Source of the DNA: Aliarcobacter sp.
Lineage (GTDB): Bacteria; Campylobacterota; Campylobacteria; Campylobacterales; Arcobacteraceae
Assembly: GCA_028703945.1 (NCBI GenBank)
Contig: JAQVLW010000025.1
Coordinates: 1-33,274 of the forward strand
Direction of reading: 5' to 3'
Length of the DNA: 33,274 nt
The translations under genes were made by a program, and so were the position numbers. Under the pieces are notes generated by a model. That model searched no databases and was not told the origin of the DNA. It saw only the letters and a program-made list of their open reading frames with translations. Shown one piece after another: positions 13,820 through 21,315 of this stretch (positions are counted from its first letter, which is position 1; every line of letters starts with the position of its first letter).

Positions 13820-14287
13820 ATTATCTTTCTTTTTTTCTTGATTTAATCCTAATTTTTCACAAAATTCTTCAAGTAAATCATCTGTATCAAGAGATTTATA
13901 ACCTCTATGTTTTGCGATTAAATATAAAATTGAAAAAAGTTCTTGAAATGTTAATTTTTCTTCAAAAGCTTTTTTTGCTCTTAATCCCCATTTATTTATA
14001 AATAGATTTTCCTTTTCTTGATTTAGAAAATCTTCTTTCTTAGCAAATCCAAAATCTTCAAAAAGTTTTGAGAGATTCTTTTTTCGTTCTTTTCTTAATT
14101 CATAAAGTTTTTTCGTTGATTTAATTTGACTATGTATTAATTTTTTTGAATTTCCATCTTTGTCATAAGGAGTATCAAACATATTAACACCATAATCAAT
14201 TAGGGAGTATTTATCATTATCTAGTTCATTTAAAACTGAATAACCAATAGAGGTAATACCTAAATTTATAGACAATAGCTTTTTCAT
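13820..14287 (-). pseudogene. cas9: Cas9 N-terminal fragment, truncated and RuvC-inactive
   Basis: About 156 codons of the N-terminus of a type II Cas9. Residues 4-17 are the RuvC-I segment (L-L-S-I-N8-L-G-I-T-S-I-G-Y-S), but position 8, Asp in active Cas9, is Asn here (AAT codon). A basic bridge-helix region follows (S-T-K-K-L-Y-E-L-R-K-E-R-K-K), then the conserved W-G-L-R-A-K-K-A-F-E-E-K-L and L-I-A-K-H-R-G-Y-K-S. Homology ends at about residue 156; the frame runs on as an artefact to a stop at 13736. The remaining roughly 80-85% of Cas9, cas1, cas2 and any array are absent from the window. The junction with the transposase remnant is sharp, at 13819/13820. It is non-functional as a nuclease. 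Confidence 0.85.
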
Positions 14288-14743
14288 TTGCTAAACCTTT
14301 ATTCAAATACATTTTATAACTTAGAATAGAATAATTTTGTTAAAGTAGATTAATACATAAAACTTATTAACATTCTTATTGTATCTTGCCACAAAATTTT
14401 ATGAATTTATAAAAACTATAAAGTAAGTAACTATGTTTTTTTGGAATTATAACTTAGTATTTTTTAATATTTGAATTACTAATTTTGTTATAGTTCTTTT
14501 CCATTTTGTATTTAGATAATTGATATGGTATCTAAATTGGTATATATTCTTGAATAAATAAAAATTTTAAATTCACATTACGACAAGAATCCCCGATTTA
14601 AACTTATATAAAATTATAAAATACAATTTGTCAAAACTAAATATTTTATAGAAATTTTTGCTTTATGAATAATTTTTTAAAACATTAACTATTTATTAAT
14701 TATATTAATATAGAATAGTATACAATTTAGGCAAAGGATAAAT
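14288..14743. other. Gap between the Cas9 remnant and the metal-efflux operon
   Basis: No gene is seen. A perfect nine-base hairpin (ATTTAGATA / TATCTAAAT, ten-base loop) lies at 14510-14537. The segment 14487-14520 starts GTTATAG and loosely resembles a type II-C CRISPR repeat, and a complementary ten-base stretch (AATTATAAC region, 14444-14453) lies just before it. This would be the expected place for a tracrRNA, but no second repeat exists and the match is weak. A TACAAT hexamer at 14721-14726 is a plausible -10 for the efflux operon. Confidence 0.35.
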
Positions 14744-15079
14744 ATGAATAATAAAAATACGTTTCGTAAATTTGTATTTATTTTTGCACTTTTCTCTATT
14801 TTTTATCATTCTTTTAATGAGTTTACATTCGAAAAAGTTTACGATAATGAGTCTAAAAATATTGTTAATCAATCAATAAAGACTACTGCCTTGACTAATG
14901 AGAATTCAAAAAAATGTAAAAATCATTCATTATGTATTTTAGAACATGAAATTCATAATTCCTATTTGAATATAGAAAGTGATTTTTATACAATTACTTT
15001 TATCAAAGAATTTTATACTGATTATACAAATTACTCTATTCTTATAATGAACCCTTTACTTAAACCACCTACTGTTTAA
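14744..15079 (+). CDS. Small exported protein leading the metal-efflux operon
   Basis: A 111-residue protein with an AAAGGA site. Residues 8-24 are one hydrophobic segment (signal anchor or signal peptide). The periplasmic remainder contains C-K-N-H-S-L-C-I-L-E-H-E-I-H, a Cys/His cluster that could bind metal, and the ending N-P-L-L-K-P-P-T-V, which resembles small proteins encoded directly before RND metal-efflux genes. It precedes the TolC-like gene by about 60 bases. A role in metal sensing or delivery to the pump is inferred from position only; no named family is recognised. Confidence 0.65.
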   Translation: MNNKNTFRKFVFIFALFSIFYHSFNEFTFEKVYDNESKNIVNQSIKTTALTNENSKKCKNHSLCILEHEIHNSYLNIESDFYTITFIKEFYTDYTNYSILIMNPLLKPPTV

Positions 15080-15140
15080 TTTATTTTCATAATCAAGTTC
15101 TTTTAAATAGAACTAATACTAAATTATATAAGGAAAATAA

Positions 15141-16334
15141 ATGATTAAGAATAAATTATTTTCTGTTTTTATGATATTTTTATGTTCATCACAAATATTA
15201 AATGCAGAAGATTTCAGATATTTATTAAATAAAGCTATTGAATCGAATTCGAATCTAAAATCATCAGAGATCGAGATTGATTTAGTAAAAGAAAAAGGTT
15301 CAATATTAACAAGATTTAACAACCCAACAATAGATCTTAATTATTCAAATTATAAGTTCAAAGAACAAATAAATAAAGATAATGGATATGGGGTTAGTTT
15401 AACGCAAAAAATAGTTCCATGGAATGTAGCTAATGATAAAACTCGTTTATCAGAAACCACTATTAAAAATGAAGTGGATAAATATAATCTTGATAAACAA
15501 GAATTCATTAAAGAGTTATCTATAAAATATACAATTTATGCTAAAAATAAGAAATTTTTTAATGTAATAAAAGAATCTGAAGACATTGCTAATAAAGTAT
15601 ATGATATTTCAAATCAACAATATAAAGTTGGTGCTATCTCAAAAGCAGAATTATTACAATCAGAAATTGAATTAATGGATATAAAAAAGAAAAAAGATGA
15701 ATTAAATTTGGAAATAATGAATACTTATTATGATTTAATAAGATTTTCTGGTATTGACCAAGAAATACATTTTAATTTAGAAAGTGACTATAAATTTAAA
15801 ATCACTAAGAGTATAAATTTAGAAAAGAACCCATTTATTAATTCAGAAGAAAGTAAAAAAGATATGTTGTTAGCTGAAGCTAAATTAGATTCAAATATTA
15901 TAGATTCATTTGACCTAATATATTCTTATAGTGAAGAACCTGATCAGATAGTTAATCAAGTGGGAATTAGTTTACCTTTACCTATTTTTAATATAAAATC
16001 AGAGGAAGGTAAAATTGCAAAATTAGAAGCAATGAAAATGAATTTATTGGTGAATAAAGAGAAACAACAAGCTTTAATGGAATATGAAAAACTTGTAAAA
16101 GAAAGAGTTTTGTTAGAAGATTTAAAAAAGAAAAACGAAACGGTATTAAAACTTCAATTAGATGCTTTAGAAATATCTATGGAAAAATTAAAGATGTTTA
16201 AAATTTCTATATTTGATATTCAAAATTCAAAAATAAAACTTATCCAAACTATGACAGATATAATTAACATAGAAACAGCATTAAACCAAAATGCGATTTC
16301 AATTAATTATATCCAAGGAGAACATAATGACTAA
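15141..16334 (+). CDS. TolC-like outer-membrane efflux channel (CusC/CzcC type)
   Basis: A 397-residue outer-membrane factor with a signal peptide (about residues 1-22, ending N-A-E-D). The remainder is long alternating helices with Leu/Lys/Glu heptads and short strands, as in the TolC alpha-barrel. A repeated element Q-Q-Y-K-V-G-A-I-S-K-A-E-L-L-Q-S-E-I-E-L and a later match V-G-I-S-L-P-L-P-I-F-N are standard OEP motifs. It has an AAGGAAA site and overlaps the adaptor start by eight bases. It forms the exit duct of a tripartite metal pump with the next two genes. Confidence 0.88.
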   Translation: MIKNKLFSVFMIFLCSSQILNAEDFRYLLNKAIESNSNLKSSEIEIDLVKEKGSILTRFNNPTIDLNYSNYKFKEQINKDNGYGVSLTQKIVPWNVANDKTRLSETTIKNEVDKYNLDKQEFIKELSIKYTIYAKNKKFFNVIKESEDIANKVYDISNQQYKVGAISKAELLQSEIELMDIKKKKDELNLEIMNTYYDLIRFSGIDQEIHFNLESDYKFKITKSINLEKNPFINSEESKKDMLLAEAKLDSNIIDSFDLIYSYSEEPDQIVNQVGISLPLPIFNIKSEEGKIAKLEAMKMNLLVNKEKQQALMEYEKLVKERVLLEDLKKKNETVLKLQLDALEISMEKLKMFKISIFDIQNSKIKLIQTMTDIINIETALNQNAISINYIQGEHND

Positions 16335-17415
16335 AATAATTATTATCAGTTTATTTTTCTTAAATTCTGCTTTTTCAAATGAAATAACTCTTGAAAATGC
16401 ACAAATAAGAAAATTCGGCAAATCAGTGGAATTAAATTCAAAAGTTATACAACTACCATCATCAAAACAATCTTTAATGGCGTCACTTGATGGAAAAATT
16501 GTTAAATATTATGTAAAAGAAGGAGATTTAGTAAAAAAAGGAGATAAAGTTGCGCTTATTCAATCTATCGAATTATCGAGAATGTCAGCAGAATATCTTG
16601 CTTTAAAAGAACAACTTAAAAGTATGGAAGAAAATTATAATGGTAATTTAATATTAAATAAAAGAGATATTGTTTCGAAACAAGAATTAAATTTATTAAA
16701 TATTCAAAGAAAAGATATTTCTGCCAAATTAGAAACTATTATTTCTCAACTAAAAACTTTAGACATAGAAGTAAAAGATATAAAAAATACGATATCTGAA
16801 TATACATTATTTGCTCACAACTCAGGTATCGTATCATCACTTCTAAAAACAGAATATTCTGCGGTATCTAAAGATACGGAAATTGTCTCTATTGTCAAAG
16901 AGAAATCTTTTTACCTTAAATCTTATTTACCAATAGCATATTCAGAATATTTAAAACCTGGTCAAAAAATTTCAACAAATTTCAATGGTAAAAATATAAT
17001 AAGTTATATCGAAAAAATTTTACCAGAATTAGATGAATCAACTCAAAGAATTATTGTTTTATCTAGTATTGAAGATGAAAAAATAAAACTTTATTCTAAT
17101 TTATATTTGGGGTCAATTTTATATTATGAAACTGATAAAGAATTTATTTCAGTTAAAAAATCTGCCTTATCTTTTATGAATAATGAATGGGTAATTTTTG
17201 TACCAAATAAGGAAAAACATGATGAAAAAGAAGTTTCCCATAAAGAAGAAGACAATGTACAAGAATTTAAGCCATTAGATATAAAGATTATTCAAGAGAA
17301 TGATGAATATGTGGCAGTAGAAGGTGTAGTAGACAATCAAGAATACGTAAGTGATGAACCATATAAAATTAAATCTATAGTTTTAAAATCATCTCTTGGC
17401 GGACATGGACATTAG
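16327..17415 (+). CDS. RND efflux periplasmic adaptor (CusB/CzcB type)
   Basis: A 362-residue membrane-fusion protein. I take the ATG at 16327, which has AAGGAG six bases upstream, follows directly with a signal peptide (I-I-I-I-S-L-F-F-L-N-S-A-F-S) and overlaps the TolC-like stop; the longer frame from 16291 would bury the signal. It has a lipoyl/barrel-sandwich half (L-D-G-K-I-V-K-Y-Y-V-K-E-G-D), a coiled-coil hairpin of two long helices (about residues 80-155), the second lipoyl half (A-H-N-S-G-I-V-S-S-L), and a C-terminal His/Glu-rich tail (K-H-D-E-K-E-V-S-H-K-E-E) ending G-G-H-G-H that may bind metal. It links the inner-membrane pump to the channel. Confidence 0.9.
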   Translation: MTKIIIISLFFLNSAFSNEITLENAQIRKFGKSVELNSKVIQLPSSKQSLMASLDGKIVKYYVKEGDLVKKGDKVALIQSIELSRMSAEYLALKEQLKSMEENYNGNLILNKRDIVSKQELNLLNIQRKDISAKLETIISQLKTLDIEVKDIKNTISEYTLFAHNSGIVSSLLKTEYSAVSKDTEIVSIVKEKSFYLKSYLPIAYSEYLKPGQKISTNFNGKNIISYIEKILPELDESTQRIIVLSSIEDEKIKLYSNLYLGSILYYETDKEFISVKKSALSFMNNEWVIFVPNKEKHDEKEVSHKEEDNVQEFKPLDIKIIQENDEYVAVEGVVDNQEYVSDEPYKIKSIVLKSSLGGHGH

Positions 17416-17423
17416 GAGATTAA

Positions 17424-20400
17424 ATGTTAGAAAAAATTATTGACATTTCGTTAAAATATAAATTAATGGTTATTATATTCTTTATTATAATTAGTATAAT
17501 GGGAATAAAAGCTTATAAATCAATTCCTGTAGATGCTTTTCCTGATATTACGCCTAAGCAAGTAGTAATATATACAGAAAGTCCAGGAAATTCTGCTGAA
17601 GATATTGAGAAATTAATAACATATCCTATCGAATCAGCTATGGCTGGAATGGCAGGAGTAAAAACAATAATGTCTAATTCAATTTTTGGATTATCATATG
17701 TATCCGTTTTTTTTGAAGATAATATGGATATATATTTTTTAAGACAACTTGTAAATGAAAGATTATCTACGGTTGATATTCCTGAATCTTGGGGAAAACC
17801 TACATTAGGTCCAAATACAACAGGTTTAGGTCAAGTATTCTGGTATCAACTGTATGATAAAACAAGCAAATATTCTTTAAAAGAATTAAGAGAAATGCAA
17901 GAATATTTAGTGACACCTTTGTTTAAAAGTGTTAAAGGTGTTGAAGATGTTATTGGATGGGGAGGAGATGAAAAGCAATATAATATATTAGTAGACAGTA
18001 AAAAATTACAAAATGTAAATATAACTTACAATGATATTGTTATTGCCCTACAAAAAAGCAATCAAGTTGCGGGAGGACAATATCTAGAATTTAATAAAGA
18101 ACAATATCTAATAAGAGGTGTTGGTTTATATAAATCAATAGAGGATATTAAAAAAACTGTAATTAAATCTGAAAATAGTCAAGCTATTACTATAGAAGAT
18201 ATTGGAAGTGTAGAAGAGAGTTCAAAACCAAGATTTGGGGCAGTCTCAATAAATGGAAATGAATCTGTTATTGGAATGATTTTACAAAGAAGTCAAACTA
18301 ATGCAGCTGAAGTTGTTTCAAAAATTAAAGAAAAAGTTCAAACGGTAAATAGTGTTTTACCTCAAGGTGTAGAAATTCGTCCTATGTATGATCGAACAGA
18401 GCTTACATTAAAAGCTGTTGATACAATGTCATCAGCTCTTACAGAAGGAATTATTTTAGTAACAATTATTCTTTTCCTATTTTTATTTGAGTTACGTTCA
18501 GCATTTATTGTTGTTATATCACTTCCTTTATCATTATTAATTGCATTTCTTTTTATGGATTATTATGGGCTTAGTGCAAATTTAATGAGTTTAAGTGGTT
18601 TAGCTATAGCCGTTGGAATGATAGTAGATGGGACTGTAGTAATTGTTGAAAATACATTTAGAAAATTAAGTAGTGATTCAAAGCATTTGACAAAATTAGA
18701 AATAGTAACACTAGCTGCAAAAGAAGTTGTTACTCCAGTAACTTTTGCCATATTAGTGATTGCAGTTGCATTTATTCCCTTAATTAGTTTAGACGGTCTA
18801 GCTGGAAAACTTTACAAACCAATGGCATTAAATATTGTATTTGTAATGATTGCATCTTTAATTGTTGCATTAATATTAGTTCCTGTGTTATGTTTATTAT
18901 TATTAAAAAGAACAGAACATACTGATAATATAGTTATGCGAAAAATTAAAACTTTTTATAGTCCTATATTAATGACTGCATTAAATAATTCAAAAAAGTT
19001 GGTTATAAGTATTGTTACACTTTTCTTATTTTGCGTAATATTACTGATGTTCCAAGGTCGAGAATTTATGCCTACTTTAAAAGAAGAATCAATTATGCTT
19101 AGAGTTACAGCAATTCCTGGAACTAGTCTTTCACAATCAATAAATTCAGCACAAGAAATAGAGAAATTTATTTTACAAGAATATCCTAAAGAGATAACAT
19201 CAGTATTATCTATGATAGGAAGAAGTGAAAAAGGAGAAACAGCTCAACCTAATTATATGGAAGTATTACTTACATTAAATGGGAAAATTAATAATTTAGA
19301 ATCATTAACGAATGATTTGAATGAAAAAGTTTCAGAAAAGTTTAATTATTTACAGTTTACTCCAACACAACCAATAGCAATGAGAGTGGAAGAATTATTA
19401 GAAGGTGTAAAAGCAGAACTGGCAATTAAGGTTTTTGGAGAAGACCAAGAACAATTAAACAAAATAGCTACTGAAATTAAAGAAAAAATTTCTAATGTTA
19501 ATGGTGTTGAGGGAATTGAATTAGAATCACAATTAGGACAATCACAAATTAAAATTGAACCAAATTATATAGCATTAGCAAGATATGGAATTAATATAGA
19601 TGAAGTAATGCAAGTAATTAAAAATGGTATAGGTGAAGAAGAAATTACTGAAAAAATTGAAGGTATTAAACGTTTTGGTGTTGTTGCAAAAATAAAAGAT
19701 GCTAAAAAAGATATTGATAGTATTAAAAAAATCAGTTTACGTTCTTCTTCAGGTTCTATTGTTAATTTAGAACAAATTTGTGAAATAAGTGTTGTTCAAG
19801 GAGCTTCTTTTATAAAAAGAGAAGACTTAAATAGGTATTTAGTTTTATCAATTGAAGTAGATGGAAGAGATATCGCTTCATTTGTTAAAGAAGCAGATGA
19901 AATTATTAAAAAAGAGATTTCCATCCCATCAGGCTATTATATATCTTGGGTAGGAGATTTTAAAAATATGCAAGAAGCAACTAGTAAGTTAATGATAATT
20001 ATACCATTAACCATATTACTTGTAATGTTACTTTTATTCATGGCATTTAATTCTATAAAAAAAGTAGGATTAATTTTGCTTAATGTTCCTTTTGGATTAA
20101 TTGGAGCTATTATCGCATTGTCAATTAGTGGCGTATATCTATCTGTATCAGCAATTGTAGGATTTATAGCAATTTTTGCAATAGCTATTTTAAATGGAAT
20201 AGTTTTAGTTAGTTTTATAGATGAATTACGAGATAAGTATCCACACACTAAATTGAAAATATTGTTAAAAGATGCCACATTACTCAGATTAAGACCTGTT
20301 TTAATGACTGCATTTACTACGTTATTTGGTATTTTACCCTTACTATTCGCTACAGGCGTTGGTAGTGAAATCCAATATCCATTAGCCGTTGTTGTTGTTG

Positions 20401-20507
20401 GAGGAGTAATTAGTTCTACAATACTTACTCTTTTAATATTGCCTTCAACATATCTTATATTTTATGAAAAATCAGAAAATGTTGAACAAAATAAGAAATT
20501 AATTTGA
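17424..20507 (+). CDS. Heavy-metal efflux RND permease (CzcA/CusA family)
   Basis: A 1027-residue HME-type RND transporter of normal length, starting eight bases after the adaptor. Features: TM1 after L-K-Y-K-L, the HME-typical I-P-V-D-A-F-P-D-I-T-P-K-Q-V, a large periplasmic loop, the TM4 segment A-V-G-M-I-V-D402-G-T-V-V-I-V-E-N with the proton-relay Asp and Glu, and a second loop and helix set mirroring the first. In CzcA the TM4 motif has an extra Asp before this (D-F-G); here that position is Ala-Val-Gly, so it is not a classic Czc-type HME1 protein. The exported ion (Cu/Ag versus Zn/Co/Cd) cannot be decided; copper-island proximity and the cadA gene next door allow both. Confidence 0.93.
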   Translation: MLEKIIDISLKYKLMVIIFFIIISIMGIKAYKSIPVDAFPDITPKQVVIYTESPGNSAEDIEKLITYPIESAMAGMAGVKTIMSNSIFGLSYVSVFFEDNMDIYFLRQLVNERLSTVDIPESWGKPTLGPNTTGLGQVFWYQLYDKTSKYSLKELREMQEYLVTPLFKSVKGVEDVIGWGGDEKQYNILVDSKKLQNVNITYNDIVIALQKSNQVAGGQYLEFNKEQYLIRGVGLYKSIEDIKKTVIKSENSQAITIEDIGSVEESSKPRFGAVSINGNESVIGMILQRSQTNAAEVVSKIKEKVQTVNSVLPQGVEIRPMYDRTELTLKAVDTMSSALTEGIILVTIILFLFLFELRSAFIVVISLPLSLLIAFLFMDYYGLSANLMSLSGLAIAVGMIVDGTVVIVENTFRKLSSDSKHLTKLEIVTLAAKEVVTPVTFAILVIAVAFIPLISLDGLAGKLYKPMALNIVFVMIASLIVALILVPVLCLLLLKRTEHTDNIVMRKIKTFYSPILMTALNNSKKLVISIVTLFLFCVILLMFQGREFMPTLKEESIMLRVTAIPGTSLSQSINSAQEIEKFILQEYPKEITSVLSMIGRSEKGETAQPNYMEVLLTLNGKINNLESLTNDLNEKVSEKFNYLQFTPTQPIAMRVEELLEGVKAELAIKVFGEDQEQLNKIATEIKEKISNVNGVEGIELESQLGQSQIKIEPNYIALARYGINIDEVMQVIKNGIGEEEITEKIEGIKRFGVVAKIKDAKKDIDSIKKISLRSSSGSIVNLEQICEISVVQGASFIKREDLNRYLVLSIEVDGRDIASFVKEADEIIKKEISIPSGYYISWVGDFKNMQEATSKLMIIIPLTILLVMLLLFMAFNSIKKVGLILLNVPFGLIGAIIALSISGVYLSVSAIVGFIAIFAIAILNGIVLVSFIDELRDKYPHTKLKILLKDATLLRLRPVLMTAFTTLFGILPLLFATGVGSEIQYPLAVVVVGGVISSTILTLLILPSTYLIFYEKSENVEQNKKLI

Positions 20508-20525
20508 AATAAATAAGGATAAAAA

Positions 20526-20915
20526 ATGAAGAATTTATTAAAAATACTACTTGTATTAGGAATTTTGTTAACAGGAAGTTTATCTCTAAATGCAAAAGAG
20601 ATATATTTATCACAACAAACTACTAAAGATTATAGTGTACATGTAAAAGTTTATGATGATTTAAAATTGGGAGATAATGAATTTAACGTTAAAATTCTTT
20701 ATAAAACTAAATCATTAGATGGAGTAAATGTAAATTTGAAATTATATAAACCAAATGGAGAAATAGTTGAATACAAAAGTAATACAATAAATGATAAAAG
20801 AAACTATACTTTTGATGTTAAACTTATAGAAAAAGGTCAATATAAATATCTTATTACATATAATGTAATGACAGGTGGAGTTACTCGTGATTCAAAAGGT
20901 TCTTTTGAATTATAA
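20526..20915 (+). CDS. FixH/YtkA-like periplasmic protein
   Basis: A 129-residue exported protein with a signal peptide (cleavage around S-L-N-A-K, residue 24). The mature part is predominantly beta: K-D-Y-S-V-H-V-K-V, N-E-F-N-V-K-I-L-Y-K, V-N-V-N-L-K-L-Y-K-P-N-G, then K-G-Q-Y-K-Y-L-I-T-Y, a layout like the YtkA/FixH immunoglobulin-like fold. These are found beside copper and efflux genes and may act as periplasmic metal-handling accessories. It is last in the RND operon, 18 bases after the permease, with an AAGGATA site and a terminator just downstream. Confidence 0.7.
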   Translation: MKNLLKILLVLGILLTGSLSLNAKEIYLSQQTTKDYSVHVKVYDDLKLGDNEFNVKILYKTKSLDGVNVNLKLYKPNGEIVEYKSNTINDKRNYTFDVKLIEKGQYKYLITYNVMTGGVTRDSKGSFEL

Positions 20916-20928
20916 AAGTAATTGAAGT

Positions 20929-20960
20929 CTAGACACTCTTTTAGAGTGCTAGGCATTTTC
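20929..20960 (+). terminator. Intrinsic terminator of the metal-efflux operon
   Basis: CTAG-A-CACTCT (20929-20939) pairs with AGAGTG-CTAG (20943-20952) around a TTT loop, a ten-pair stem with one bulged A, followed by GGCATTTTCTTT. It lies 14 bases after the last gene of the RND operon. Confidence 0.75.
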
Positions 20961-20973
20961 TTTAGATCAGAAT

Positions 20974-21313
20974 ATGATTAGAATGTTGTGACCATTCCAA
21001 AGAAGTAGAAAAAATAAAAAGTATTTTAGTTTGTGATGAAACTTTTTATGATGTTGCTGAACTGTTTAAAGCTTTTGCAGATACAACAAGAATAAAAATA
21101 ATTGCTGTGTTAAAAGATGAAGAGTTATGTGTTGGAGCAATTAGTGAGCTTATAAATGTAAGCCAATCAGCAGTTTCTCATCAACTAAGAGTTTTAAAGA
21201 ATTCAAAAATTATAAAACCAAAAAAAGTTGGAAAACAAATATTTTATTCATTAGATGATGAACATATTAAAAAAATATATGATATGGGATTAGAACATAT
21301 CATAAAAGGATAA
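20974..21313 (+). CDS. ArsR/SmtB (CadC/CmtR-like) metal repressor with disturbed 5' end
   Basis: A metal-sensing winged-helix repressor, predicted regulator of the downstream ATPase. From 20978 to 21313 one frame encodes C-C-D-H-S-K-E-V (metal-ligand N-terminus), L-F-K-A-F-A-D-T-T-R-I-K-I-I, E-L-C-V-G-A-I-S-E-L and recognition helix S-Q-S-A-V-S-H-Q-L-R-V-L-K, then Q-I-F-Y-S-L-D-D-E-H-I-K-K-I-Y-D-M-G-L-E-H-I, a full CadC-type protein. No ATG, GTG or TTG opens that frame: TGA (20975-20977) lies directly before it and the ATG at 20974 is one base out of frame and hits a stop after five codons. The first in-frame start is GTG 21107, which would omit the N-terminal half. Either one extra base after the ATG or a rare start codon explains this. 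It ends two bases before cadA. Confidence 0.75.
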
Positions 21314-21315
21314 TT

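Noticed and set aside
14444-14520. Possible degenerate type II-C CRISPR repeat (14487-14520) and tracrRNA-like anti-repeat (14444-14453) beside the Cas9 remnant
   Set aside because: The GTTATAG start and ten-base complementarity are suggestive, but there is only one copy, complementarity does not extend, and AT-rich sequence gives such matches easily. No array was found anywhere in the window.
14303-14743. Riboswitch or structured leader before the metal-efflux operon
   Set aside because: Only one simple nine-base hairpin is seen, far from the ATG; no known metal-riboswitch pattern (such as NiCo or czcD helices) could be recognised.
16291-16326. Adaptor protein starting upstream at 16291
   Set aside because: That start would put 12 residues before the signal peptide; the ATG at 16327 has AAGGAG and directly begins the signal.
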